A stretch of 64,000 bases of DNA from an uncultured Eubacteriales bacterium (GTDB taxonomy: Bacteria; Bacillota; Clostridia; Oscillospirales; Acutalibacteraceae). Below, in pieces: positions 24,788 through 34,517 of this stretch. The position numbers were made by a program, and so were the translations under genes. Under the pieces are notes generated by a model. The model had not been told where the DNA came from, ran no database searches, and was given only the letters and a program-made list of their open reading frames with translations. The stretch's first letter is position 1, and each line of letters begins with the position of its first letter. Location of the stretch: assembly GCA_900314795.1 (NCBI GenBank), contig OMWP01000001.1, forward strand, positions 80,265 to 144,264, written 5' to 3'.

Positions 24788-26287
24788 TTATTGGATCTGT
24801 TCGATGAACTTTTTGAATGCGGATAAGCCGTTTTCATCGCGCTTGAATACGCCGGCGTCGAGGAGCACCTGCTCGAATACCGCCCCGACCTCGGCATGGA
24901 TGATCTCCATCGCGTTGTCGGCACTGAACTCGGGATGACGGGTCATGAACTCCGCCGCCCAGCATGCGTGGCTCGCGGTCTGCGGATCCGCTGAAAGGTC
25001 GTCGCCACGGAGGAGTGCGTCCCTGACGGCTTCCAGCTCGGTCGCCAATCGCGCGGGCAGTACCGCCAGACCCATGACCTCGATCAGTCCGATGTTCTCC
25101 TTCTTGATATGGTGCAGGGTCGGGTTCGGATGATACACGCCCAAGGGTCTGTCCTCGGAGGTAAGGTTATTGCGGAGCACGAGGTCGCACTCAAAGAGTC
25201 CGTCCTTCATTCTGGCGATCGGGGTAATGGTGTTGTGCGGCACATCGTCGGTGAAGGCGAGGATATTGGCCGCCTCATCGGTATAGCCGCGCCAGTTCCC
25301 CAGCACATGGGCACAGGCGCTGACGAGCTGCTCCTTGTTGCCGCTTCTCAGGCGGATGACCGACATCGGCCACCTGACCGTGGCGGCGTGGACGTCGGGA
25401 TAATCCTGCATGGTGAACGCAACTTCCTCGGGCGCGACCGCCATCGCGAAGGTATAGTGACCGCCCTGAAAATGCTCATGCGAGAGGATCGAGCCGCCGA
25501 CAATCGGCAGATCGGCGTTGGAGCCAACAAAATAATGCGGAAATTGTCCGATGAAATCGAACAGCTTGCGGAACACCGCCGCGTCGATCACCATCGGGAT
25601 ATGCTTACTGTTGAACACGATGCAGTGCTCGTGATAATAGCCGTAGGGCGAATATTGCAGATACCAGTCGCCCTCGTCGATCTTGATCGGGATGGGGCGC
25701 AGATTCTGGCGCGCGGGATGATCCTGCCGACCCGCATAGCCCATGTTCTCGGCACAGAGCTGACACTTCGGATAAGCGACAGATTTAGTCGCTCCCGCCT
25801 TGGCGATATCGCGCGGATCCTTCTCGGGCTTTGAGCGGTTGATGGTGATATCGAGCGTGCCGTACTCGCCCTGATAGGTCCATTTCAGATCCTTGGCGAT
25901 CCTTCCGGCGCGGACATAATTGAGCTTTTTGCTGATATCGAAATACCAATCGGTCGCCGCCTCGGGCGATTTCTTATATTCCGCCCGAAAATCACGGATG
26001 ATCTCGCGCGGCATGGGGGTGACTACACCCATGAGCTTGGTATCGAACAGGTCACGGTTAGCGGTGGTATCCTCGATCACACCGTGCTCGCACGCGTAGT
26101 CGATCAACGGCTTGAGGATATCGTCTATCGACGCGTCGGTTCTCCCCGTTATTGCATCTTCTTCCCAATCACTGACGCGCAGCGCGTCCATCAGCATATT
26201 GCGGACGACCAGCTCGTCATCCTTTGTGATCAGGTTATTGTTAACGGAATAATCGATTAATTGCTGGATTGCTGTACAAATGTTCAT
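24788..26287 (-). CDS. galT: UDP-glucose-hexose-1-phosphate uridylyltransferase, class II
   Basis: 499 residues, the long class II form typical of Firmicutes. Landmarks: PKCQLCAENMGY, SPYGYYHEHCIVF, GGSILSHEHFQGG (catalytic His region) and PHNTITPIARM. Exchanges UMP between UDP-glucose and galactose-1-phosphate in the Leloir pathway. Ribosome site AAAGGTGA before ATG 26287; 37 bp after galK. Confidence 0.95.
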   Translation of the reverse strand: MNICTAIQQLIDYSVNNNLITKDDELVVRNMLMDALRVSDWEEDAITGRTDASIDDILKPLIDYACEHGVIEDTTANRDLFDTKLMGVVTPMPREIIRDFRAEYKKSPEAATDWYFDISKKLNYVRAGRIAKDLKWTYQGEYGTLDITINRSKPEKDPRDIAKAGATKSVAYPKCQLCAENMGYAGRQDHPARQNLRPIPIKIDEGDWYLQYSPYGYYHEHCIVFNSKHIPMVIDAAVFRKLFDFIGQFPHYFVGSNADLPIVGGSILSHEHFQGGHYTFAMAVAPEEVAFTMQDYPDVHAATVRWPMSVIRLRSGNKEQLVSACAHVLGNWRGYTDEAANILAFTDDVPHNTITPIARMKDGLFECDLVLRNNLTSEDRPLGVYHPNPTLHHIKKENIGLIEVMGLAVLPARLATELEAVRDALLRGDDLSADPQTASHACWAAEFMTRHPEFSADNAMEIIHAEVGAVFEQVLLDAGVFKRDENGLSAFKKFIEQIQ

Positions 26288-26324
26288 AGGTCACCTTTTA
26301 TTGTGCTTTTCCCAAAAGGAAATT

Positions 26325-27608
26325 TTATACGATTTTTACGCCGCCGACAGGTCGGATGCGGAGCACATAACAGCTCCCCGCGCCGAACAGGGCGTCCATC
26401 TTCTCGCGGTAGGCTTCGGTCTGATCGAGCGGCACAAACGCCTGGATCGTTCCGGCAAAGCCGCCCCCGTGCACACGAACGCTCGCGTCATTTCCCAACA
26501 CCGACTTACTGACGGCGATCGCGAGCGGGATCCCTTGCTCCAAGGGCTTTTTGGTGGCATACAGGTTTTGCAGGAGATTGGCGGAGGAATCGGCGCTTTG
26601 ATGATAGAGGGTAAAGAAGCGCTCCGGATCGCCTCTGTCCAGCGCGTCCGCTTCCGCGATAGCGCGGTTGTTCTCACCGAAGAAGTGCATGGCACGCAGG
26701 ATGGCGCGGTCGGAGCACTTGCCGCGCAGCGCGGGGATGGCTTGGAAGAACTCCTTCTCGTCCACCTCGCGCAGCACCTCCTTGCCGAATTGCGCCGCTA
26801 CCTGCTTCATCTCGCTCGGTACGGCAACATAATCATCGGTCAGATCACTGTGACTGCCCTTGGTGTCGGTGATGCAGAGGTTGTAGCCGGCTTTGGCAAA
26901 GTCGAAGCTGTGCTTCTCCACCACCGGCTGCTCCGCGTCTCTGAAATCGAGGAACACAAAGCCGCCGACGGAGCAGACCATCTGGTCAAGCAGACCGCTG
27001 CCCTTGCCGAAATAGACGTTCTCGGCATACTGACCGATCTTGGCGATCTCGATCTCGCCTGCCTTGCCGTCGTTATACTGTACGTCGATGATCGTGCCGA
27101 TCAGCGTTTCAAAGGCGGCGGAGGATGACAGTCCGCTGCCCGACAGCACGTCCGACACGGAATACGCGTCAAAGCCGCCGATCTTCACGCCCATCTGCGC
27201 AAAACGCGCGGCGATACCGCGCACGATACCGATGGATTTTCCTTTTTCATTCTCGTGGATATCGAGATCAGAGAGATCGATCTCGGTCATGCCGTAGCCC
27301 TCGCTGTAAAGGCGGATCACGCCCTCGTCATGAAAGGCAACCACGGCGACGACGTCCAGATTGATCGCCGCGCCCAACGCACAGCCGCGCTGGTGATCGG
27401 TATGGTTGCCGCCGATCTCGGAGCGTCCGGGAGCGGAGAATAGGTGGACGTCCTCACGCTCGGGGAAGATCTCCGTAAAGCGCTCGATCGCCTTACTATA
27501 TCGATGGCGCTGTGTATACAGGACGCTCGCGTCCGCGCCGTACAGCACCGAAAGTTCTTCTTTCAATCCACTGTTATTGAGTTGATTGATCAATTCCTTT
27601 GCTTTCAT
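26325..27608 (-). CDS. galK: Galactokinase
   Basis: 427 residues, GHMP kinase family. SAPGRSEIGGNHTDHQRG (about 58-75) is the galactokinase signature, SGSGLSSSAA (about 150-160) the ATP loop, and GGGFAGTIQAFV the third motif. Phosphorylates galactose at C1. Follows the YesL-like gene by 10 bp in the operon. Confidence 0.95.
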   Translation of the reverse strand: MKAKELINQLNNSGLKEELSVLYGADASVLYTQRHRYSKAIERFTEIFPEREDVHLFSAPGRSEIGGNHTDHQRGCALGAAINLDVVAVVAFHDEGVIRLYSEGYGMTEIDLSDLDIHENEKGKSIGIVRGIAARFAQMGVKIGGFDAYSVSDVLSGSGLSSSAAFETLIGTIIDVQYNDGKAGEIEIAKIGQYAENVYFGKGSGLLDQMVCSVGGFVFLDFRDAEQPVVEKHSFDFAKAGYNLCITDTKGSHSDLTDDYVAVPSEMKQVAAQFGKEVLREVDEKEFFQAIPALRGKCSDRAILRAMHFFGENNRAIAEADALDRGDPERFFTLYHQSADSSANLLQNLYATKKPLEQGIPLAIAVSKSVLGNDASVRVHGGGFAGTIQAFVPLDQTEAYREKMDALFGAGSCYVLRIRPVGGVKIV

Positions 27609-27618
27609 AACATCACCA

Positions 27619-28416
27619 TCACATATCGAGTTTTTGCAGTTCTTTTATCATTTCTTCCTCAGACATCTCACGGCCGCCGACGCTGTCGCCGCCCTCTTCA
27701 TAGAGCGCCTTTTCCTCGGGACTGCCGGGCATGATCTGCTTGCCGTCCTCGGTGAGGATGAAATCGCCGAAATCATCCACAAGGGGCAGGAACCGATTGT
27801 AGTCCTTGATCAACAGGCGCGAGGTGAGCATCGTGATCGCGCCGAAGCCGAAGAAGAACCAACAGAAGGCGTACAGCGGCATCATCTGCGGATCGCTGTA
27901 GGTCAGATAGAGCGGAAAGATATGGAAGAAGAGGTTGACGGGGATCCACCACGGCTTATGGAACGCGAAGTAGACCGCGTTGCGGAGATGCCCCCCGATC
28001 GTCGCCTCAAACGCCGCAATCGACGGAAAGGTATAGATCAGGATCAGCGTGAGAAGCAGTCCGACGCCGTAGAGCGCGTATTGGAAGTAGCCCATCATGC
28101 CGCCTGCCTGCCAACAGATCCGCAACCCGAAGTAGCCCGCAACCATCAAAGCGGCATAGAGGATCCATACCGCTGTCGCCTGCAAAAAGCTACTCTTAAA
28201 GCCCAGCCAGAACTGCTTGAAGGGATTGGTCACGCCGCCCGAGCGCAGGGTCTTGAGCATGACGCGGTACAGCGCCGCGTAGGACGCGCCGATGGTGATG
28301 ACGGGCAGGCTGAACAGCACAAACATCAAATTGGCGCAGATGATGATACCGATCTTGGTCATCACTCTGCCGAAGGCGCTGTCGGGGCTCATAAACGAGC
28401 TGACAAAATTCCGCAT
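27619..28416 (-). CDS. YesL-like membrane protein (DUF624)
   Basis: 265 residues, five to six membrane helices. N-terminal SFMSPDSAFGRVMTKIG and the LFSLPVITIGASYAALYRVM region are typical of DUF624 proteins, found beside CUT1 sugar importers and glycosidases. Biochemical role unknown. The extended, acidic C-terminus (about 45 residues) is cytosolic. Follows the 28420 gene by 3 bp. Confidence 0.85.
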   Translation of the reverse strand: MRNFVSSFMSPDSAFGRVMTKIGIIICANLMFVLFSLPVITIGASYAALYRVMLKTLRSGGVTNPFKQFWLGFKSSFLQATAVWILYAALMVAGYFGLRICWQAGGMMGYFQYALYGVGLLLTLILIYTFPSIAAFEATIGGHLRNAVYFAFHKPWWIPVNLFFHIFPLYLTYSDPQMMPLYAFCWFFFGFGAITMLTSRLLIKDYNRFLPLVDDFGDFILTEDGKQIMPGSPEEKALYEEGGDSVGGREMSEEEMIKELQKLDM

Positions 28417-28419
28417 GGC

Positions 28420-29109
28420 TTATCCCTCCTCTAATACAAATCGCAGGAAATCTCCGACTTCCTTGATATTCTTGCTTTGAGCTCCGATACCCAGCGCGCA
28501 GCCTTCGGGGTACACATGGTATTTCGTCACCAGAAGGCTGTCGCTGATATCCACGCCTACGGGAATCGGTTCGAGCTCAGAACCGTTCTCGTCCACCGGC
28601 GTATAGTACACAAATCGGTCGGCATACTTTGCTTTGATGTCGGCGCATTTTTCATCGTTCAGGTTGAAGAGCCTGCCGCTTTCTCCGAGAGCCGCCAATG
28701 ACTTGGGCTCCATGGTGACCGCGTCGATCTCACCCGCGTCGACGAGGGTCACGAACGTGTTGTAATACGCGTTGCCCTTCGCCTGATTCTTGGTGTAGTC
28801 AAAGTAGGATTCGGCGTTGAACTCCACCTTTTTCTGTTTGAGGTCATAGCCCGCGTAATCGGTGAAATCCTCCCAGAGCTTGGAGCCGGTTCCCGCCTGC
28901 GCCGTGGTGTTGGCAAAGGTGACCATCAGCCAGTTATCGGGGATATTGGTCGCGATGCGCACGGCAAGGAAGGTTCCGAAGCCGATGACAAAGACGATCG
29001 CCACGATCGGGATCCAAAAATATGTCCAGATGTAACGGATCTTTTCCTTGAACGGCAATCTTTTTATTTTAGCTTTTTCTTCTGCCCAAACGATTTTATT
29101 CGGTTTCAA
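28420..29109 (-). CDS. Single-pass membrane protein with extracytoplasmic domain, unknown
   Basis: 229 residues from TTG 29109, preferred because AGGAG lies 6 bp upstream; the open frame reaches back to 29202 without a ribosome site. One N-terminal membrane helix (about residues 25-50) is followed by an outer domain of about 180 residues. The fold may resemble small periplasmic-binding lobes (DAVTMEPKSLAALGESG, then GVDISDSLLVTKYHVYPEG). It is paired with the YesL-like gene (3 bp gap), a pairing that suggests a joint role at the membrane. Function unknown. Confidence 0.7.
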   Translation of the reverse strand: MKPNKIVWAEEKAKIKRLPFKEKIRYIWTYFWIPIVAIVFVIGFGTFLAVRIATNIPDNWLMVTFANTTAQAGTGSKLWEDFTDYAGYDLKQKKVEFNAESYFDYTKNQAKGNAYYNTFVTLVDAGEIDAVTMEPKSLAALGESGRLFNLNDEKCADIKAKYADRFVYYTPVDENGSELEPIPVGVDISDSLLVTKYHVYPEGCALGIGAQSKNIKEVGDFLRFVLEEG

Positions 29110-29130
29110 TGTTAACTCCTGTCGGAACTT

Positions 29131-29165
29131 TCCGAGCAAAGCGCCATCGTGTCTGCTTTGCTCGG
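29131..29165. promoter_or_regulatory. 12 bp hairpin in the leader of the 28420 gene
   Basis: TCCGAGCAAAGC and GCTTTGCTCGGA pair perfectly, 20 bp before the TTG start on the minus strand. On the + strand it is followed by GCTTTTTATT and looks like a terminator; on the minus strand it separates the GH36 gene from the downstream part of the operon. It may tune relative expression. Confidence 0.5.
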
Positions 29166-29248
29166 AGCTTTTTATTCGGTTGAGATTGCCGCAGCCCTCC
29201 AACGCGTGGACGCGCGCGTCAAGGGCTTCGCAATGAGAATTGATGATC

Positions 29249-31438
29249 TTATCCGATCTTGACGATATCGAGCTGCATGGCAGGATAATCGCCCGTCAAC
29301 CGCGGGAAGGTGTAGCCGCCCTGCATCAGCGCCGAGCCGAGCACCTCGAACTCGCCGTTGACCGAGTAGATCTCATCGGGCAGCAGACCCTTCAGGTTGA
29401 CATGCACGGGGGCGGAATTCGCCAAAGGATTGGTGACGACGATGTTCAGCACACTGCGGCTCTGATCGGGGCTGACAAACTGCCACGCCATATAATGCGC
29501 GCTGTCGCTGAGCTTGCTCAGTCGATAGAGCTTGCCGTCATGCACGATGGGCTCGATCTCCTTGAAGCGCTTGATCTGCTCCTTGATCTCCTCACAGTCC
29601 TCGTCGGACAAGAGGGACAGGTCGAGCTCATAGCCGAAGGTGCCCGACATCGCGACGATGCCGCGTGTGCGCAGCGGTGTTTTGCGGCCGGTCTGGTGGT
29701 TGGGTGAAGCGCTGACATGAGCGCCGACGGTGCTCGCCGGATAGCCGAAGGAGGTGCCGTACTGGATCGTCAGTCGGGAGATCGCGTCCGTATTGTCGGA
29801 GCACCAGATCTGCGGCGAATAGTGGAGCATGCCCGCGTCAAAGCGACCGCCGCCGCCGGCGCAGCCCTCGAAGAGCACATGCGGGAACGCCTTGGTCAGT
29901 CTCTCATACAGGCGATACAGGCTCAGATAATAGCGGTGTGCGACCTCACCCTGCCGCGGCGAGGGGGTCGAGTGAGAATATACGTCGGCAAGAGGACGGT
30001 TGAAGTCCCACTTGATATAGGTGATATTGTATTTTTCGAGCAGACCCGCAATCGTTTGGAACAGGTATTCGTGAACCTCCCTGCGCGAGAGGTCGAGCGC
30101 CAGCTGGTTGCGCGCCATCATCGGCGCACGGTTCGGCGCGGTCAACGCCCAGTCGGGATGGGCGCGGTAAAGATCGCTGTCCTCGTTGACCATCTCCGGC
30201 TCGATCCAAAGTCCGAACCGAAGTCCCATATCGTTGATCTTTGCGATCAGGCTCTCCAAACCGTTCGGAAGCTTTCTTGTATCGGGGATCCAGTCGCCCA
30301 GACCGGCGTTATCATCGTTGCGGTTCTTGAACCAGCCGTCGTCGAGGACGAACATCTCGATCCCGAGCTCCTTTGCCTTTTCGGCGATCGAGAGCAGCTT
30401 TTCCTCATTAAAATCAAAGTAGGTCGCTTCCCAGTTGTTGATCAGCACGGGGCGGTGGCTGAGCTTGTACTCTCCGCGGACAACATTGTGGCGGATCACG
30501 CGGTGATAGTTGTACGAAAGCTCTGTCAAACCATCGGCGCAGCTGAGGATGACCTCGGGCGTAAAGAAGGACGCCTCCGACGCGAGCTCCCAGCGGAAAC
30601 GGTCGTCGCTCAGACCCGTGACCACTCGGACACAGTCGAACTGATCCAGCTCGATCTCGGTTTTATGATTACCCGAGTACATCAGCATCACGCCGTAGCA
30701 GACGCCGCTGTCCTCGGTAGCCTCTCTGTCACACAGGATGACGAAGGGATTGTGTTGATGGCTCGACATCCCTCTGCCCGAAGAGATCGAGTGTACGCCG
30801 TGGAAGAGCGGCACGCGCTCGGGCTGACGCTCCATGCAATGTCTGCCGTGGAAGTGGATCATATCCCACTCGCCGAAGGGCAGCTCCAGACACATGGAAC
30901 AAGCCTTTCTCAGCCAGACGATCTCATAGCCCGCGTTGATGATCTCGGCGGCGCGCGTGATGATATCGAGCTCCTCGAACACGCCGTAATACAGCTTGAT
31001 ACGGATGTTAGCGGGCTTGTCGATCAGGGTGACGATCAAGGTCTGGGCGATCTGTCCGCTGTCATAGACGGAGGGCAGACCGGGGATCGCATACTTGCCG
31101 TCCAATATCTCGTGCTCTTCATAGCGGAACTCCGCGCAGCGGCTGCCGTCGGAGCACGAGGCGCGGATGCTGGTCACGCGGAAATCGCCTACGCCGAAGG
31201 AGGTGTACTCCTGCGACATGGAATCCAGCGAATAGGCGCGGTTCTGGCGCATATCGTATGGGTTGCCGGAGAAGCCGTGATCGTAGATACGGAACGGATA
31301 GGACATATCGTTTTGCCCGAGCTTGGGGCCATAGTACAAATGCTGCAAATAGCCCAGCTCGTCGATCTTCATCTGATAAGCGGTATTCTTGGTTTCTAAG
31401 ATCAGCTGCTTGGTTTCTTCGATATAACGGATACTCAT
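29249..31438 (-). CDS. Alpha-galactosidase, GH36
   Basis: 729 residues, the normal length for tetrameric Firmicutes GH36 enzymes. N-terminal beta-supersandwich, then a TIM barrel: MFVLDDGWF, nucleophile Asp478 in YIKWDFNR, CAGGGGRFD and acid/base Asp548 in WCSDNTDA. Removes terminal alpha-1,6 galactose from raffinose, stachyose or melibiose. Cytosolic (no signal). Directly follows the AraC regulator by 21 bp and heads the catabolic part of the operon. Confidence 0.95.
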   Translation of the reverse strand: MSIRYIEETKQLILETKNTAYQMKIDELGYLQHLYYGPKLGQNDMSYPFRIYDHGFSGNPYDMRQNRAYSLDSMSQEYTSFGVGDFRVTSIRASCSDGSRCAEFRYEEHEILDGKYAIPGLPSVYDSGQIAQTLIVTLIDKPANIRIKLYYGVFEELDIITRAAEIINAGYEIVWLRKACSMCLELPFGEWDMIHFHGRHCMERQPERVPLFHGVHSISSGRGMSSHQHNPFVILCDREATEDSGVCYGVMLMYSGNHKTEIELDQFDCVRVVTGLSDDRFRWELASEASFFTPEVILSCADGLTELSYNYHRVIRHNVVRGEYKLSHRPVLINNWEATYFDFNEEKLLSIAEKAKELGIEMFVLDDGWFKNRNDDNAGLGDWIPDTRKLPNGLESLIAKINDMGLRFGLWIEPEMVNEDSDLYRAHPDWALTAPNRAPMMARNQLALDLSRREVHEYLFQTIAGLLEKYNITYIKWDFNRPLADVYSHSTPSPRQGEVAHRYYLSLYRLYERLTKAFPHVLFEGCAGGGGRFDAGMLHYSPQIWCSDNTDAISRLTIQYGTSFGYPASTVGAHVSASPNHQTGRKTPLRTRGIVAMSGTFGYELDLSLLSDEDCEEIKEQIKRFKEIEPIVHDGKLYRLSKLSDSAHYMAWQFVSPDQSRSVLNIVVTNPLANSAPVHVNLKGLLPDEIYSVNGEFEVLGSALMQGGYTFPRLTGDYPAMQLDIVKIG

Positions 31439-31459
31439 GCGGATAACTCCTTTTGCTTG

Positions 31460-32374
31460 TTAATTTGAGTCTGCCTCGAAGGGCTCGTTCGGATTGGAAC
31501 GATGGGTTCGGCGGTACTCACGGGGGCTGACGCCGTAGAAGCTCTTGAAGGTCTTGGAGAAGGTCAGCGGATTGTCGTAGCCGATCTGCCGTGAGATCTC
31601 CTGGATCGGGTTCTCGGTTTCTTCCAGCAGCTTACACGCCTGATTGAGCTTGCACTGCATCAGGTACTCCTGCGGAGATACCCCCATCTTCGCCTTGAAA
31701 AGATTGGTCAGGTAGCTGCGGTTCAGACCGACAAATTTCGCGACGTCGCCGATCTTGGCGGTCGCGTAATTGCCGCGGATGAAATCGGCGGCGTAGGTAA
31801 CATAATCGTCGGCGGGGTAGTGGTGCGTTTTGCGGATACGCCGCTCGGATTCGTAATTGGAGTGCACGGCCGTGCTGATGAATTCGAGCAGGTGTCCGGT
31901 ACGGGAGTAGACGTTGGAGGGCGTCAGCTCCGCCTGATCCAGCACCTTGGATACGATGGAATAGAAGTGGCGCGTATCCACATGACAATCCAGCACGTTG
32001 ACGCCTTTGACAAAGCCGGCCTCCTCCACGCATTTCTGAGCGATACTGCCGTCGAACGCCATCCAGCAATAGACCCACGGATCTTCGGCGTCCGCCTTGT
32101 ACCATGTCTCCTCACCGGGCTTTGTCATGAACATCTGACCGAAATGCAGGTCTGTTTCCTTGCCGTTGACAGAGAGCGTACCCTTGCCCTGCATGATCAC
32201 ATGCAAATGGTAACCGGGTCTGTCTGTCGTATGGAAATAATAATCGGGCAGACAGTGCTCGACGCCGCACAGCATCAGATAAATATCATCGGAAATACGT
32301 TTTTTATAAACAAGACATCTTACTTTTGGGGTCACATACAACCCCGGCTCGCCGTAAACGGAATCATTATGCAT
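31460..32374 (-). CDS. AraC-family regulator of the galactoside locus
   Basis: 304 residues. N-terminal cupin sensor (YHLHVIMQGKGTLSVNGKE, then HFGQMFMTKPGEETWY) and a C-terminal pair of helix-turn-helices (about 200-300: IGDVAKFVGLNRSYLTNLFK, PIQEISRQIGYDNPLTFSKT, GVSPREYR). Likely binds an imported sugar and activates the importer and catabolic genes (MsmR/RafR-like role, inferred from position). Candidate sites are the TTGCACAA palindromes upstream of the importer. ATG 32374 with AAGGTGAT upstream. Confidence 0.92.
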   Translation of the reverse strand: MHNDSVYGEPGLYVTPKVRCLVYKKRISDDIYLMLCGVEHCLPDYYFHTTDRPGYHLHVIMQGKGTLSVNGKETDLHFGQMFMTKPGEETWYKADAEDPWVYCWMAFDGSIAQKCVEEAGFVKGVNVLDCHVDTRHFYSIVSKVLDQAELTPSNVYSRTGHLLEFISTAVHSNYESERRIRKTHHYPADDYVTYAADFIRGNYATAKIGDVAKFVGLNRSYLTNLFKAKMGVSPQEYLMQCKLNQACKLLEETENPIQEISRQIGYDNPLTFSKTFKSFYGVSPREYRRTHRSNPNEPFEADSN

Positions 32375-32581
32375 GGGATCACCTTCTTTGTTTCTTCCTT
32401 TGACCGCGACAGAGCTGCTGTATCAGGATCATTCAAAATTTTGGTACTAAACACTTATGAAAACCGAGCCGCGTAAAGCAAAAAATAAAAAGAGGAAATC
32501 AGCGAATGCCGCTCGGTTTTGATCAATGTTCGGTTAGGGTGACAGGAATAATATAGCCGTATTCCCTCCTCCAACGCAGAA

Positions 32582-32612
32582 AGCCGGGGGTATCCTGAGG
32601 ATACCTCCGGCT
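32582..32612 (-). terminator. Terminator after the importer genes
   Basis: AGCCGGAGGTATCC loop TCA GGATACCCCCGGCT on the minus strand (one G-T pair), followed by TTTCTG. It separates the importer operon from the AraC-GH36 operon. Confidence 0.8.
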
Positions 32613-32658
32613 CGATCATTTTATATGAAGGTTCCTCTGCAGTGGAGTGAGATCGACC

Positions 32659-33501
32659 TTACAGCTTGCCGCCCGAGGTAGCGATACCTTCTACAAATTG
32701 CTTCTGGAAAATAACGTAGATCACGATCATCGGAACAACCGCCAGAACAGCCGCCGCCATCATGGTGGGATAGTCGCTGCTGAACTGACCCTGCATTTTT
32801 GCAAGACCTGCCGACAGCGTGGTGGTCTCAGCCTTGGTGCAGACGATCATCGGCCACATCAGGTCCTTGAACGCGAACAATGCGGTAAAGATACCTAAGG
32901 AAACCATGGAAGAACGGGTCAGCGGCATCATAATGCGCAGAAAACGCTGACCGATATTACAGCCGTCGATATCGGCTGCCTCCTCCAGATCCTTGGGGAG
33001 TCCCTCGTAGCCCGTCTTGAGCAGGTAGGTACCGAACGCGGTAACGATACCGGGGAATACCAGACCCGTGATGGTATTGAGCAATCCGAGCCCGGAAACC
33101 ATCAGATACTGAGGGATGATGAAGATCTGCGCGGGGATCATCATCTGGACAAGCACCAGAGCGAAGAAGAAGTTCTTGCCCGGGAATTTCAGTCGACCGA
33201 ACGCATAGCCTGCCATGGTGGCGGTCAGGCAAGCGCAGATCACACGGAAGAGGATCATCAGCAGGGTATTCTTGTAGAGTATGAGGAAGTTGTAGCTCTG
33301 CCACACCTCGCCGAAGTTTTCCCAATGCCAGCCGTTGGCGGGGAAAATATAGAAGGGATCTACGGAGATCGCTTCCTGATTGGTTTTGAGTGCTGTGAGG
33401 ATCATCCAGACGAAGGGAACCAGCATGATGAACGCCATGATGATCAGCACGATGTACATGACTACTTTACTTGCGATATTTCTTGCGCGAGCACTTTGCA
33501 T
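32659..33501 (-). CDS. CUT1 sugar ABC transporter permease (MalG type)
   Basis: 280 residues, six membrane helices. The ATPase-contact EAA loop is present as EAADIDGCNIGQRFLRIMMP (about 193-212). N-terminus lacks the extra MalF helices, so it is the MalG-like subunit. Imports oligosaccharides with the 33520 and 34518 products and the ATPase at 36592. Ends with EGIATSGGKL, usual for the family. Confidence 0.93.
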   Translation of the reverse strand: MQSARARNIASKVVMYIVLIIMAFIMLVPFVWMILTALKTNQEAISVDPFYIFPANGWHWENFGEVWQSYNFLILYKNTLLMILFRVICACLTATMAGYAFGRLKFPGKNFFFALVLVQMMIPAQIFIIPQYLMVSGLGLLNTITGLVFPGIVTAFGTYLLKTGYEGLPKDLEEAADIDGCNIGQRFLRIMMPLTRSSMVSLGIFTALFAFKDLMWPMIVCTKAETTTLSAGLAKMQGQFSSDYPTMMAAAVLAVVPMIVIYVIFQKQFVEGIATSGGKL

Positions 33502-33519
33502 AAATCAGTTCCCCCTTTC

Positions 33520-34422
33520 TTACGGATGATAAACGAGCTTCTTCTCAGCTCGCTGCAGGATGAAGGTGACGATCATGATGAAGATGACCAGGAAGATAAC
33601 AATCGTTGCGCCGTAGCCCTTGTTGCCCTGTGTGAACGCGTAGTCATAGAACAGGTAAACGATGGACTGGGTGTTCTCGAGCGCGAGGTTGGTCTTATCC
33701 ATGACCATGAACATCAAATCGAAGATCGTCAGAGCGCCGATGATACGGGTCTGGACGATGAAGAAGGTCGTCGGCGAAAGCAGCGGAACGGTGATGTGGA
33801 AGAACTGCTTGATACCGGTAGCGCCGTCGATCTCAGCCGCTTCGTAGTAATCGCCGGGGATCTCCTGCAAGCCGGAGATGAACAGAACCATATTGTAACC
33901 GATAATCGACCATACGCCGATGATACCGATGGAGATCCAAGCAAGCTTGGGATCGGAGATCCATGCGATATCGGTGCCCAATACGTTGTTCAAAAGTCCG
34001 AACTGCTGGTTGTACAGCCACTTCCAAACCATGGCGACCGCCGCAGGGGCACAGACCATGGGCAGGAAGAAGATGGTGCGGAACAGTGAGGTTCCCTTGA
34101 GCTTTTTATTCAGGAACACAGCGAGGATCAGCGCGATCACAACGCCGAAGGGTACTTCGATCAGGGTGTACTTGATCGTGTTCCAGAGTGAATGCCAGAC
34201 CTCGCCCGAGGCAAAGACCTTGGCGTAGTTTTCAAAACCTATGAATGTATTGCCCTTACCGAAGTCGCCGGTCTTACAGAAGGACTGCCACAACGTGTCG
34301 AACGCGGGATAGAAGTTCAGCACGATCAATCCGATGATGGTCGGAGCGATAAAACACAACGCCCATATGGCTTCTCTCTTCTGCGCCTTTGTCGCCTTCT
34401 TTTTAGGCGCTTTCTGTTTCAT
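33520..34422 (-). CDS. CUT1 sugar ABC transporter permease (MalF type)
   Basis: 300 residues, six membrane helices after a basic N-terminus. EAA loop EAAEIDGATGIKQFFHITVP (about 195-215). Forms the channel with the MalG-type partner 18 bp downstream. Ribosome site AAGGAGGG before ATG 34422. Confidence 0.93.
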   Translation of the reverse strand: MKQKAPKKKATKAQKREAIWALCFIAPTIIGLIVLNFYPAFDTLWQSFCKTGDFGKGNTFIGFENYAKVFASGEVWHSLWNTIKYTLIEVPFGVVIALILAVFLNKKLKGTSLFRTIFFLPMVCAPAAVAMVWKWLYNQQFGLLNNVLGTDIAWISDPKLAWISIGIIGVWSIIGYNMVLFISGLQEIPGDYYEAAEIDGATGIKQFFHITVPLLSPTTFFIVQTRIIGALTIFDLMFMVMDKTNLALENTQSIVYLFYDYAFTQGNKGYGATIVIFLVIFIMIVTFILQRAEKKLVYHP

Positions 34423-34456
34423 AAGTTCCCTCCTTTATCAGAATTATAAACCGCAA

Positions 34457-34487
34457 GGCGAGCCGAGTCGCAAAACGTCGGCTCGCC
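34457..34487 (-). terminator. Intercistronic hairpin after the binding-protein gene
   Basis: 10 bp perfect stem GGCGAGCCGA / TCGGCTCGCC between the binding-protein and MalF-type genes. The tail has few Ts, so it probably acts as a partial terminator or an mRNA 3'-end stabiliser, giving more binding protein than permease. Confidence 0.65.
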
Positions 34488-34517
34488 GAATGTTATTCAG
34501 TCAACCTATAAAACAGA

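Noticed and set aside
29717..31399. 560-residue + strand frame
   Set aside because: Antisense to the well-supported GH36 gene; no ribosome site and no recognisable domain.
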